Assembly (NCBI RefSeq): GCF_000282315.2
Contig: NZ_AKJN02000006.1
Span: 1,612,001-1,676,000 of the forward strand
DNA: 64,000 nt
Reading direction: 5' to 3'
Origin: Pseudomonas sp. GM41(2012)
GTDB lineage: Bacteria > Pseudomonadota > Gammaproteobacteria > Pseudomonadales > Pseudomonadaceae
The notes under the pieces are model-generated. The model did no database searches. It worked only from the letters and a program-made list of their open reading frames with translations, and was not told the DNA's origin. The translations under genes were made by a program, and so were the position numbers. Positions 25,401 through 33,410 of the stretch are shown one piece after another; positions within the stretch are counted from its first letter, which is position 1, and every line of letters begins with the position of its first letter.

Positions 25401-26988
25401 CGTCATAACCCAACAAATGCTCCGCGCCTTTGTTGAACACACGAATAACGCCATCGAGATCCGTCGCAATGATCGAAACCTCAGTGGCCGAGCGCAGCAC
25501 AGTGCCCAACAACAGATTGAGGTGTCGCAACTCGGAAGTTCGTTGCGCAACCTGCTCCTCCAGGCTGGAGTTGAGTTCGAGAATTCGGGCCTCTGCAGCT
25601 TTTTTCGCCGTGATATCCCTTAATGTCTTGGAAGCGCCAACGACGCGACCACCCTCGCCATAAATGGGTGAGATGTTGGCGGAGACATCGATCAGTCGCC
25701 CATCTTTGTGATGGCGTTGGGTATCAAAGCTGGCGATACGCTCACCCGCCCTGATGCGCGCAAGGATATGAGTTTCCTCAGCGACAAGCGCCTCAGGAAC
25801 AACCAGGTGGGCCAATGTCTGGCCCACTGCCTCCTCGGCCGTATAGCCAAACAGTTGTTCGGCCCCCTTATTCCAGTTGGTAACTACGCCATTGAGCGTT
25901 TTTCCAATGATGCCATCGGCCGAGCTTTCTACGATGGCGGCAAGCCTCGCCTGCTCGGCGAATATCTGCCGTCGGCGTTGACGACTGACACTCACGACAC
26001 CCGCCAGAGTCGCCAGAAGAAGAGTGAGCAGACCACCCATCAACAGGACGACCTTTGGTGAAACCTGATGCAGGCGCTGGATGAACAACGGATGCGCGCC
26101 GAGTTCGATTTGCCATCGCCTCCCGTATACCTCGCGCTCCGACTGGTGGGTCATCAGCGTTTCACCGCTGGCCGAGTTGTCGGTGCTTTCATAAAACAGG
26201 TTCTCTTGCCCTGGGACAGTGATATCCCTCAACCGCAGATGCACCGTCTCATTTTCTATGCGCAGGCCTCTGAGTACCTCCTCTGTCTGCAACACAATAT
26301 AGGTCCAGCCAAAAGCTGCTGTTTCTCGATGAGCAGCGGTCGCCGGAGTCACACCGCCGCGAAAGATGGGCATCAAAATCAGGAAAGACTGCTGCGGTTT
26401 TGCCATGCCCTGTACCAGAGTGATGGGCGCTGTGATCCGTGCCACACCGTTGTGTATCGCGGATTGGGCAGCCTCTCGCCGCGATGTTTCCGAAGCTATG
26501 TCCAAGCCAATTGCAGGCTGGTTACCTTCAAGCGGTACAACATACTGGACAACGTAACGCTCGCCTGAATGCGGTGAGAATTGACGAATGGAGAAATCAG
26601 CTTTGCCGTCAGCCCGAGCGCGTTTGAGAAACTCGCTTTCATCCTGCTCCGGTACACGCCTGATAAAGCCCAAGGCACGTGCACCGGGGAACTCGGAAGC
26701 GAGATCGTTCGGATGGTGATATTGATAAAAAACTTCGCGGCTGATGCCATGCTCACCCGCTGTCAGTACGGCTCCCCGAACGCCTCGCAATCCGTATTGG
26801 TAAAGATTGAGGCGAGTTAAAACCAACTCTGCGGCTTCCTCGGTAGCCGCCGCGACCGCCTCTTGAGCCTGCTGTTCGTTGACGCGCTCAAGGATCCAGG
26901 CGCCCAGAATACTTGCCCCTAACCCTGCTGCCAGAGTGATGGCTACTCCCCAGCTCAATGCAAAAAACCTATGTTTTCTCACCCGCAT
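22438..26988 (-). CDS. CHASE/PAS hybrid sensor histidine kinase with two receivers and HPt
   Basis: 1516 residues, inner membrane. Helices at about 7-33 and 312-334 bracket a periplasmic CHASE domain (RALGFIRRVPEQDE, GLDIASETSRREA). Then three PAS domains (about 350-460, 495-615, 655-780), a HisKA domain with H796 (MSHEIRTPMN), HATPase (DTGIGISPEQ, FGGTGLGL), two receiver domains (D1086, D1232) and an HPt domain with H1372 (HTIKGSSGTMGA). The layout is a complete phosphorelay in one chain. I start at the ATG 26988; a TTG 8 codons upstream is possible. It lies between two cyclic-di-GMP regulators and is coupled to the downstream one. The CHASE signal is unknown. Confidence 0.93.
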   Translation of the reverse strand: MRVRKHRFFALSWGVAITLAAGLGASILGAWILERVNEQQAQEAVAAATEEAAELVLTRLNLYQYGLRGVRGAVLTAGEHGISREVFYQYHHPNDLASEFPGARALGFIRRVPEQDESEFLKRARADGKADFSIRQFSPHSGERYVVQYVVPLEGNQPAIGLDIASETSRREAAQSAIHNGVARITAPITLVQGMAKPQQSFLILMPIFRGGVTPATAAHRETAAFGWTYIVLQTEEVLRGLRIENETVHLRLRDITVPGQENLFYESTDNSASGETLMTHQSEREVYGRRWQIELGAHPLFIQRLHQVSPKVVLLMGGLLTLLLATLAGVVSVSRQRRRQIFAEQARLAAIVESSADGIIGKTLNGVVTNWNKGAEQLFGYTAEEAVGQTLAHLVVPEALVAEETHILARIRAGERIASFDTQRHHKDGRLIDVSANISPIYGEGGRVVGASKTLRDITAKKAAEARILELNSSLEEQVAQRTSELRHLNLLLGTVLRSATEVSIIATDLDGVIRVFNKGAEHLLGYDAEELLGKNTPALIHEPEEVAARGIELSEEYAQVIDGFRVITHKPELEGAETREWTYIRKDGSRFPVTLVVTSMRDDDGNLSGYLGIAVDITERKAAEKELAASLETTQKQRSELMAVHDQLVMAAEVAELGIWSWTLADNNLQWNDRMFEIYGQPLTLRNTGLSYQHWYARVHPEDAVATAANLNAAVEGNGVYDTVFRVVRPDGQIRFIQAGAQVERSPNGAPLRVTGINRDITSQRELESHLLYAKEQADTASAAKSSFLANMSHEIRTPMNAVLGMLQLVQNTDLNDRQLDYVTKAQTAAKSLLGLLNDILDYSKIEAGKLQLDVHPFELEPLMRDLAVVLAGNQGQKEVEVMFDLDANLPNDLIGDSLRLQQVLINLAGNALKFTMEGQIVVSVEQLMRTENSVSLRIAVSDTGIGISPEQLQCIFEGFTQAEASTTRRFGGTGLGLVICKRLVSLMGGELQVESQQGVGSRFWFDITLDVAPNARLRPDSPGVDVSIRILVADDNAMAGELLLRTVHALGWKADHVSGGTQAVEWVKNAQARGEAYDVVLMDWRMSDMDGLSAAQLIRQQGNGVPPPMVIMITAYGREVLADANEMGDAPFVGFLTKPVTPKQLADAVQRALNGKDLAQSLPPRSTVDRPQRLAGLRLLVVEDNMLNRQVADELLTGEGAQVTLAEGGLEGVSRVMTENVSFDAVLMDIQMPDIDGLEATRRIRSNPRFATLPIVAMTANASNTDREACLAAGMNEHVGKPIDLEQLVVTLLFQVGREDSQASLTVGQANTEEGVIEPRASIISRFGGDLDLIRNVLRNFGPELEKQLVRLHDQIQRQDASGAAFVLHTIKGSSGTMGAKAMSLLAGDLEQKLKSADAESVASIFADATWFDELSRLLQQSLEQMNVDFGQSPRAKISTGEEAMEPTQWKESLKEILLLLEAGNLQAIELADALASKTPPSLRPQFDELVVLVQSLDFSAAMPMGRDLLRSA

Positions 26989-27057
26989 TGTCCCATTACA
27001 GAAGGTCTTCAAGCCTTCAATATTAAAGTTCGAACCCCTGTTGGGGGCGTCTGCAAC

Positions 27058-28767
27058 TTAGTTCGCATGCATCACATTAACCTTGAGCCCCAAGGATAAA
27101 AATGAGCAGATTTGAGCAAAAGGAACAGGACGGCAATAAAGATAACCTTGCATGATCTGGCAGCCTTGCCCCAGAAGCGCATCCGCCTGCTCCTGGGTTT
27201 CTACGCCTTCGGCCACCAACTCAAGGCCGAGCGCCTGACCTAACTTTATGATCGCCTCTATGATCGCCGAATCGCTTTTGTCGGTGAGCATATCTCGTAC
27301 AAAGCTCTGATCTATTTTCAGAACATCAATTGGGAAACGTTTGAGATAAGCCAGGCTCGAATAACCTGTGCCGAAATCGTCGATCGAAATGCGGACCCCT
27401 AACGTTTTGAGATGAAAGAGGGTTTCTCGGGCGTTATCGATGTCTCTTGCCAGCACCCCTTCGGTAATCTCCAACTCCAGGAATTCTGCTTCTAGTCCAG
27501 ATTCGACCAGGATGCCTTTCACCATGTCCAGGAAGGACTCCTCGCGAAATTGCACGACGGAGATATTAACGCTAATGGAAATGTCATGACCCAGTTCACG
27601 AAGCGCTCTCGCGTCCTGGCAGGCCTGGAGCAGAACGTACTTGCCAATGGGGATGATCAGCCCTGTTTCTTCTGCCAGAGGAATGAAATCGACAGGCGAG
27701 ACCAAAACACCGTCATGATTGCGCCATCGGATCAGCGCCTCCATCCCAATGATCCGGTTATGTCGGGCATCGACCTTCGCCTGGTAAAAGACCTCAAAAA
27801 CGCCATCTTCCAAAGCAGTGCGCATATGGCGCTCAAGCAAGTGCCTGGCACGCATGCTGCTCTCGATATGCGGAGAAAAAAAACAATAGCGATTGCGACC
27901 TGAAAGCTTCGCCTGGTACATAGCCGAGTCGGCATGCCGATAAAGTGATTCCAGATCATCGCTGTCCTCAGGGAACACGCTGATGCCGATGCTTGCGGAA
28001 AGGTCGTATCGGTTTGCCTGGATTGAAAAAGGACTGGCGATTGTTGCGAGCAACCTTTCAGCGAAGTCGCCCACGGCGTCGAAACCTATCACCTCTGGCA
28101 GAAGGAGGATGAACTCGTCTCCTCCTTGCCTGCTGAGGGTATCCACTGCGCGCAAGGATCGCGATAGTCGCGATGCAACCTCTTGCAACACCAAGTCGCC
28201 GACCGAGTGCCCCATCGAATCGTTGACCACTTTGAAGTTGTCCAGATCAAGTAACAGCATCGCCACACAACCATGGCTGCGACGGGCCTTTTGTAAAGCC
28301 TGCTCGGTACGATCCTGCAACAGTATTCGGTTGGGTAGTCCAGTCAATGCATCGTGATTGGCGAGCCTCTTGGCCTCAGTGCGCAAGGCGATATGAGCCT
28401 TGATATGGGCTCTGGCTACTGGAATATTCAGCGGCTTTTGAATGAAGTCCACTCCGCCGCACTCAAGAGCGCGAAGCTCATTGTCTGTATGCGTATGAGA
28501 GCTTACAAAAATGACCGCTGCATCCAAAAGCTCCGGATCGGATTTCAGCGCCCGGCAGACCTCGAAGCCGCTCATTCCTGGCATTTCTATGTCGAGCAAA
28601 ACCACATCGGGCCTGCATTGACGCGCAATCTCTAGCGCCTCCTGACCACTTTTGGCGACATAGACTTCGGCTAAATCTCGCACCGCGGTGCTCAAAATTC
28701 TTAGGTCAGTGACTTGGTCGTCAACTATCAGCAGGACTGGTTTGAGGCTAAACGTCTTGTCGCTCAT
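27058..28767 (-). CDS. Response regulator with GGDEF and EAL domains
   Basis: 569 residues. Receiver domain with D59 (VVLLDIEMPGMSG), diguanylate cyclase domain with intact GGDEF (215-219) and RxxD I-site (RAVD) before it, then EAL phosphodiesterase domain with EAL (343-345), DDFGTGYSSL loop and VAEGVET, all intact. It could both make and degrade cyclic di-GMP; receiver phosphorylation probably sets the balance. ATG at 28767 has GAGGAA 7 bases before it. The hybrid kinase gene begins 69 bp downstream, so the three signalling genes form one operon, this one first. Confidence 0.93.
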   Translation of the reverse strand: MSDKTFSLKPVLLIVDDQVTDLRILSTAVRDLAEVYVAKSGQEALEIARQCRPDVVLLDIEMPGMSGFEVCRALKSDPELLDAAVIFVSSHTHTDNELRALECGGVDFIQKPLNIPVARAHIKAHIALRTEAKRLANHDALTGLPNRILLQDRTEQALQKARRSHGCVAMLLLDLDNFKVVNDSMGHSVGDLVLQEVASRLSRSLRAVDTLSRQGGDEFILLLPEVIGFDAVGDFAERLLATIASPFSIQANRYDLSASIGISVFPEDSDDLESLYRHADSAMYQAKLSGRNRYCFFSPHIESSMRARHLLERHMRTALEDGVFEVFYQAKVDARHNRIIGMEALIRWRNHDGVLVSPVDFIPLAEETGLIIPIGKYVLLQACQDARALRELGHDISISVNISVVQFREESFLDMVKGILVESGLEAEFLELEITEGVLARDIDNARETLFHLKTLGVRISIDDFGTGYSSLAYLKRFPIDVLKIDQSFVRDMLTDKSDSAIIEAIIKLGQALGLELVAEGVETQEQADALLGQGCQIMQGYLYCRPVPFAQICSFLSLGLKVNVMHAN

Positions 28768-28795
28768 TCCATTGTTCCTCGCAAATCCCTTGCAT

Positions 28796-29154
28796 TTAAT
28801 AACAAGCAATCCTAGACCAGCTTTTCTGCGGTGGGGTGCCCAGTCTGCGTTCCCGAATGCACTCAGGCCAGGCCCGCCAATCGTTGAAGTCTTTCGAGGT
28901 CCGCTTGACCACTTGCTCGCCGCGTACCTGCATGGGAGGCAACGCATAGATCGCACCTATCAACTCACGCAGTGCCTGAGGGAGTCCCCAGGAGGCTTTC
29001 AACTTGATGGCAAAAGGGGCGGCGAAATCCCGCAGGGCAACGCAGCACTCTGTAGTGACGTCGAATCCAGCTTGCATCGTCGAGCCAGGAAAACAACCTG
29101 TTCAGCCAGGCCCTCGGCATCATCCAGATAAATGAGCGCACAGCGCCGGATCAT
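28796..29154 (-). pseudogene. Frameshifted small gene of unknown function
   Basis: Minus-strand codons from 29154 read MIRRCALIYLDDAEGLAEQV and on to VFLARR; near 29077 the coherent protein sequence moves to another frame, where MQAGFDVTTECCVALRDF and AAPFAIKLKASWGLPQAL continue to a stop at 28796. Joined, this makes one plausible 119-residue protein with a single-base indel near 29077. No function can be recognised. The segment ends 28 bp from the start of the signalling operon on the same strand. A sequencing error is a possible alternative. Confidence 0.5.
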
Positions 29155-29834
29155 GCTGCCAATCCCGGACCATTTCGCAAGGCTTTGCGGCCCGGGTTTG
29201 TTCGACGACGAATTAGAGGTCGCTGACGTCAGGAAATGTGGTTGTGAGCGAGCAATCGGGATTGAATCACGGCGATATCCATTTCAATTTGGGGGGTAAA
29301 AAGGTTCACAACCGAATCTATTCCTCACCGGTGAACTATACAAGCAAGCAAACAGCTCGCAGGTAAAAAGGCAGGTGGGGGTAATGCGTAAATGCTGCGA
29401 TAGTGAAATTGCTCGGGCGGTTCCGACCTGCGCTCGCTGATCCCGCGCCCCAAATTTCGCTAGATTCAAAAGGTGATTCCGTCAAACGCTAGCTGAAGTC
29501 CCTCAACCGCAGAAAGCACCGAAATAGCCGGGGTAATCATGATGTCGGCGACGGACTATCTATATTGGGTCGACCGGTGAATCCACAGCCAATAGCTGCC
29601 ATTCGTGACCCGCATCAATCGGCCAGGAGCAGTCACCCAACGAGCTGACACAGTTACCTACGATCTTATCGAGTAACGTGGCTTAATTAGTTCGCCGATC
29701 TGCCTTAGTCAAAAACTGCTCCTGATGCTGCGGACAACGGATGTTCTGGTATTCGGGCTGTATCACGCACGGAAGATGCCGCGGCGATACCTCTTCCGAA
29801 GGTTAACCATTTTTTTAACAACGGAGTCACCTAC
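29155..29834. other. 680-bp stretch without a gene
   Basis: No gene recognised. It holds one copy of the dispersed palindromic repeat family (29552-29600). Close to the right end TTTTTTTAACAACGGAG gives the ribosome site of the pchB-like gene. Several short frames here have no supporting features. Confidence 0.5.
29552..29600. repeat. Dispersed intergenic repeat (type with GTCGACCGGT core)
   Basis: CGGACTATCTATATTGGGTCG at 29552-29572 is exactly repeated at 44730-44750. The next part (GTCGACCGGTGAATCCACAGCC) recurs with changes at 48238 and 63808, so these are related copies of an extragenic repeat. Confidence 0.75.
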
Positions 29835-30155
29835 ATGGAAGTCATCAATCAGTTGCAACCCGCAGAGTGTGCGGGCATGGAGGACATCCGACGCGAAATC
29901 GATGCCCTTGATCAGGTCGTTATCAAGCTGTTGGGCAAGCGTTTTCACTACGTGCTGGCTGCCTCGAAGTTCAAGACCTCGGCGACTTCGGTGCGTGCTC
30001 CGGAGCGTTTCAAGGCCATGCTGGCGACACGTCGCGAGTGGGCCGAGGTCGAGGGCCTGAGCCCGGATGCAATCGAGAAGATGTACAGCGACCTGGTAAA
30101 CCACTTCATTGCTGAAGAGATGAAACACTGGGTGACTCATCAATCCGAAACCTGA
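29835..30155 (+). CDS. PchB-like isochorismate pyruvate lyase / chorismate mutase family
   Basis: 106-residue AroQ-fold protein strongly like P. aeruginosa PchB (salicylate formation from isochorismate in pyochelin synthesis). Expected active-site residues align: R19 (DIRRE), R36 (GKRFHYV), K47 (SKFKTS), R58 (APERFKAML). The residue matching PchB Gln90 is Glu95 (IAEEMKHW instead of IAEQIKYW). Helical dimer, cytoplasmic. The start has GGAG 8 bases upstream. No pchA-like isochorismate synthase or other siderophore gene lies in the window, so it is an orphan; it may make salicylate with an isochorismate synthase elsewhere or act as a chorismate mutase. Confidence 0.85.
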   Translation: MEVINQLQPAECAGMEDIRREIDALDQVVIKLLGKRFHYVLAASKFKTSATSVRAPERFKAMLATRREWAEVEGLSPDAIEKMYSDLVNHFIAEEMKHWVTHQSET

Positions 30156-30203
30156 TTCTGGTGGCCGGACTTTCCGCTTTGGGTTGTGGGTTTCGGTCGG
30201 TCA

Positions 30204-30233
30204 TGACAGGCAGAAAACGGCCAGGAGCGGACG
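30204..30233. repeat. Dispersed palindromic repeat (GGCAGAAAACGGCC core)
   Basis: GACAGGCAGAAAACGGCC-AGAGCGGACG-like sequence, a partial copy of the extragenic repeat with full copies at 31503 and 36131. Confidence 0.7.
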
Positions 30234-30465
30234 ATGGACACAGCGATGGCAAATTGATAGCGTCACGATGCTGCTTTCGAATCTAGAAGGCTGTAGGGCT
30301 TGCCGTCACCCTTGTCGTGTTTCTCTCTGGGCGATGTCGCGTTTGCCGCGACCACCTCTAAGCTAGATAAGGACTTACAAAACGACAAGGAACGTTATCC
30401 GACACGCCATCACGACAAGAAACGCGACATGGCATGTCGCCTAAAAGTAGGTGGGCCTAAAAAAC

Positions 30466-31422
30466 GTGAATCGCTTTCTTCAAGCATTCCTTCTAGTTGG
30501 CGTGGGGATAGCGCTCGGCGCATGGCTATCTTCTTCACAAGGCAATGGAAAAAAAGGACACACACCCGAGTTGGAGCAGGCACGGCTATACAAGAGCATC
30601 CGGTCGTGTGCTGAGCCTACGTCAGAAGAGGGCAAGACGTTTTCGCTGGCTGCGGACGTTTTGGAACAAAATCTGCGTGCTGAGGGGCTCTGGCTAGACA
30701 TTGGGGTTGAGAAGTTCCTTGCTCATGGCTTCTATCGGGCGACAGACAAGGGGCTGCCGATACCGGTATGCGCACCGCAGAGCATCTATTCCAGAGCAGG
30801 TAAAGTCATTACTCAACGTCGCGGGCTCAAAGGTCATATTGAACGATACCAACTCGAACTCGCTGCACGCATTCCAGACCCCTCGCCCTACATCGTAGAT
30901 AGGGTCGGAGAAGTAGCGTTTTCGCAAGAGCCACATAGTGAAAGGGAGTGGCCCTACCGAGATATCCGACCGGTCGCAAGAAGCGTCCTCGCAAACTACG
31001 GTAAGCACGCCCTGAAGTACCTTGAGGTAGCACGAGCTCAAATGTCGGACGAAGACTCGCTTGGAACGAGCGCCTCACAGATTGTTGGCGCTGCGGGCGA
31101 CGACTCCGACCTGAGAAGGGTTGAAATGCTGATGAGCCAAAGGCTAGCGTCCACACCGCAAGAGCGCACCCTTTCAATAGACGAGCGCAATCGCCTATAC
31201 GAGCTGGCATACACGTTTACCTATGCCGGCACTCGCGCTATAGCTCATGTCGGCCCGGTCAAAACCCTCATGACCAGAAAGGTCAAAAGCAACGCGACGA
31301 TATTTGGTTTAGTCGATCTGAACCCGAAACAAATGTGCCACGTGCTCGAGGCAGTTGGAGATTTCAAGGCGCTCGCTGATTACGACTACTGCCAAGATCC
31401 AAAGTATCCGTATCCGCAATGA
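30466..31422 (+). CDS. Uncharacterised membrane-anchored protein
   Basis: 318 residues if started at the GTG 30466, which is preceded by AGGTGGG at good spacing; a GTG at 30451 is in frame but has no ribosome site. Residues 3-22 (RFLQAFLLVGVGIALGAWL) form a single membrane anchor or signal, so the bulk is probably periplasmic or exposed. No family is recognised and no catalytic motif stands out. Three cysteines (RSCAEP, PVCAPQ, MCHVLE) and a fourth (YDYCQDP) could make disulfides. It is flanked by palindromic repeats on both sides and has no operon partner. Confidence 0.6.
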   Translation: MNRFLQAFLLVGVGIALGAWLSSSQGNGKKGHTPELEQARLYKSIRSCAEPTSEEGKTFSLAADVLEQNLRAEGLWLDIGVEKFLAHGFYRATDKGLPIPVCAPQSIYSRAGKVITQRRGLKGHIERYQLELAARIPDPSPYIVDRVGEVAFSQEPHSEREWPYRDIRPVARSVLANYGKHALKYLEVARAQMSDEDSLGTSASQIVGAAGDDSDLRRVEMLMSQRLASTPQERTLSIDERNRLYELAYTFTYAGTRAIAHVGPVKTLMTRKVKSNATIFGLVDLNPKQMCHVLEAVGDFKALADYDYCQDPKYPYPQ

Positions 31423-31502
31423 ATGTATGGCCCAACAACAGGTTCGAGCCGCCGTCACTGCTTTCTCATCGAACTGGAAAACACGGTTACAGCATAATGC
31501 GA

Positions 31503-31562
31503 TGACCGCTAAGGGTCGTTTTCTGCCTGTCGCGAAGGGCTGAAAACGGCCAGAAGCGGTCA
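31503..31562. repeat. Full-length dispersed palindromic repeat
   Basis: Starts GACCGCTAAGGG and ends CAGAAGCGGTC, with TCGTTTTCTGCC pairing to GGCTGAAAACGGC around a TGTCGCGAAG centre. This hairpin is the reference copy of a family seen about eight times in the window. Confidence 0.8.
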
Positions 31563-31970
31563 GCCGCTCCCCAACACTACATTCACCACGTTTAAATAAG
31601 TCCGACGTTAGGTCACTAACTTCCTATGTCCTCCAGCAGCCAGGAACCCAGCAGGTGAGTGAGGCGATCTGGCATGGCTGTCAGGGTAGTAGAGCTGTCG
31701 ATCAAACTGGACAGCTGCCGCAACCGACGACGCACATACTCTCACTGGGGTAGCGCCACGCTCGCTCGAAACCAACGCTGCTGAATACGTAGCGTTGCTT
31801 AAGGCGTCATAACCCTGCATTGGCCAACGGCACGAACACTGTGGTGTCCGTGCCTGGTCACATCTCGCTACGACGTGGTTCGCGCTCATAAAAAACCAGG
31901 ACGCATCGCTGAATTAACTCACACCCTCATCCCGATTTCTGTTTTTGTCTAGCGCCCCCATGCACCCATT
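31563..31970. other. 408-bp stretch without a gene
   Basis: No coding region or recognisable signal other than the repeat at its left end. The open frame on the minus strand (31608-31889) has no ribosome site or family resemblance. Confidence 0.5.
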
Positions 31971-32870
31971 TCAGGTCGCCCCCAGGAGGTAACCTTCCAC
32001 ATTTTCTATGGAAAGGGCTTCGAGCAGCACCTGCTCCAGGATGGCAAAAAAACATTTAATGTGAGCCTGTTTCAATGCCTGAGGCCGGGTCACCAGATAG
32101 ACTTCCATATCTGGAAGTTGGAGATCCGGGAACAACTCGATCAGGTCCTTCGCCAGAATACGGGGCAGTACTGCCACACCCATTCCTCGCCTCACCGATT
32201 CGAGCTGAACCGCGAACGAGTTCACGCTGATCTGCGCGCGTTCCAGACCCGCGGCCTTTGCCGCACGCATTTGCGGCAACATGTCCAGCGGAGGAAGCAA
32301 GGCGATATTAACCGCGGTGGCCGGAGTCACCCCTGGATACCGCTTCAGATAACCTGCATCGGCGAAGACGCCGTAAGCGAGCCTGCCTATTGGTCGATAA
32401 ATCAGCGACGGTTCGCCTAGATGAGCTGTGCGTACAGCAATGTCTGCCACGCCACGGACAATCTTGTGAAAGTCGGCTGTTGCCATCAACTCCACCGAGC
32501 AACGCGGGTGAAGAGCGGTGAAGCGACTCGCAGCCTCCAGCACGCAAGACGAAAATCCCTCTCCTGCACTGACCAGGACACTGCCAAATAGCTCTGTGTG
32601 TAGCCCGGACATGCCAGCAACGGTTTGACGCCTCAAGCCCGCCTCCGCCGCCAGGGCAACTTCCACGAGGGATTGGCCGCGCGAGGTCAACCAGCATCCT
32701 TCAACGCCCCGCTCGACGAGTAGCTCGCCCAGGGCGCTCTCAAGTTGGGTCAACCGGCGGGACACAGTAGACGCCGCAATACCCAGCATCTGGCCAGCTT
32801 GAAGAAAGCTGCCACGCCGCGAGACTGCCAACAACAGACGAAGATCGTCCCAATTTGCTTGCAACGCCAT
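31971..32870 (-). CDS. LysR-family transcriptional regulator
   Basis: 299 residues. Winged helix in FLQAGQMLGIAASTVSRRLTQLESALGELLVER and a standard effector domain. It is divergent from a SnoaL-like/reductase/phosphatase cluster at 32979, with a CTGCAT/ATGCAG dyad in the gap, so that cluster is the probable target. The ATG at 32870 is preceded by GGGAGGA. Effector unknown. It is of the LysR branch resembling those that act on short-chain reductase operons, a weak impression only. Confidence 0.9.
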   Translation of the reverse strand: MALQANWDDLRLLLAVSRRGSFLQAGQMLGIAASTVSRRLTQLESALGELLVERGVEGCWLTSRGQSLVEVALAAEAGLRRQTVAGMSGLHTELFGSVLVSAGEGFSSCVLEAASRFTALHPRCSVELMATADFHKIVRGVADIAVRTAHLGEPSLIYRPIGRLAYGVFADAGYLKRYPGVTPATAVNIALLPPLDMLPQMRAAKAAGLERAQISVNSFAVQLESVRRGMGVAVLPRILAKDLIELFPDLQLPDMEVYLVTRPQALKQAHIKCFFAILEQVLLEALSIENVEGYLLGAT

Positions 32871-32889
32871 GCGTCATATCCTCCCTGGT

Positions 32890-32916
32890 CTGCATATGTG
32901 CAAAGCCATTATGCAG
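32890..32916. promoter_or_regulatory. Candidate LysR operator in divergent gap
   Basis: CTGCAT (32890-32895) and ATGCAG (32911-32916) form a perfect inverted repeat with a 15-bp centre, and TGCATATGTGCA is a second small palindrome inside. It lies 20 bp upstream of the LysR ATG. Confidence 0.55.
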
Positions 32917-32978
32917 TAGTCGCTGTTTTTCGGGAGAGGCCTCAAAGGTATATCTACAAGCCCTCGAAGACGAATGGA

Positions 32979-33407
32979 ATGGACTGTATGACTACTGGCC
33001 CCAACGACTATGCGGAACGCGCCGCCAGTGCCTTCAATCGCCGTGATGTGGAGGCGATGCTTGCGCTGGTTTGCGAAGACTTCATCTACCTCGATAGCAT
33101 GGGGATACAAACCGGTCGCGAAGCCATGCGCAAACGAGAGATCGCATTGCTCGAAGCGCTCCCCGATGCCCAAGTGATTTTCAGCCCATTCGCCGTCGGT
33201 AACGATCGTTTGGCGCTGACTGCCTTCCTGACCGGCACATTCGCCGCACCCTTGGTGCTGCCAGGCCGGGTGATTCCACCTCATGGACGCCATATTACCG
33301 CGTACTACGCCGCACACTTCACCTTCAGAGACGGGCTGGCCATCCGTGAAGAGGCCTTCTTCGACAGTGCGGTGCTGATGCCGTTAGCCTATCCAGCTGA
33401 GGGTTGA
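32979..33407 (+). CDS. SnoaL-like / NTF2-fold protein
   Basis: 142 residues (139 if started at the ATG 32988). The pattern AERAASAFNRRDVEAMLALVCEDFIYLDSMG followed by GREAMRKREIALLEALPDAQV and HITAYYAAHFTFRDGLAIREE is the polyketide cyclase SnoaL-like/NTF2 fold. Members include cyclases, dehydratases and isomerases, so activity is open. It is first in a tight three-gene cluster: the reductase gene starts 3 bp after its stop. No signal peptide. Regulated probably by the divergent LysR. Confidence 0.8.
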   Translation: MDCMTTGPNDYAERAASAFNRRDVEAMLALVCEDFIYLDSMGIQTGREAMRKREIALLEALPDAQVIFSPFAVGNDRLALTAFLTGTFAAPLVLPGRVIPPHGRHITAYYAAHFTFRDGLAIREEAFFDSAVLMPLAYPAEG

Positions 33408-33410
33408 GCC

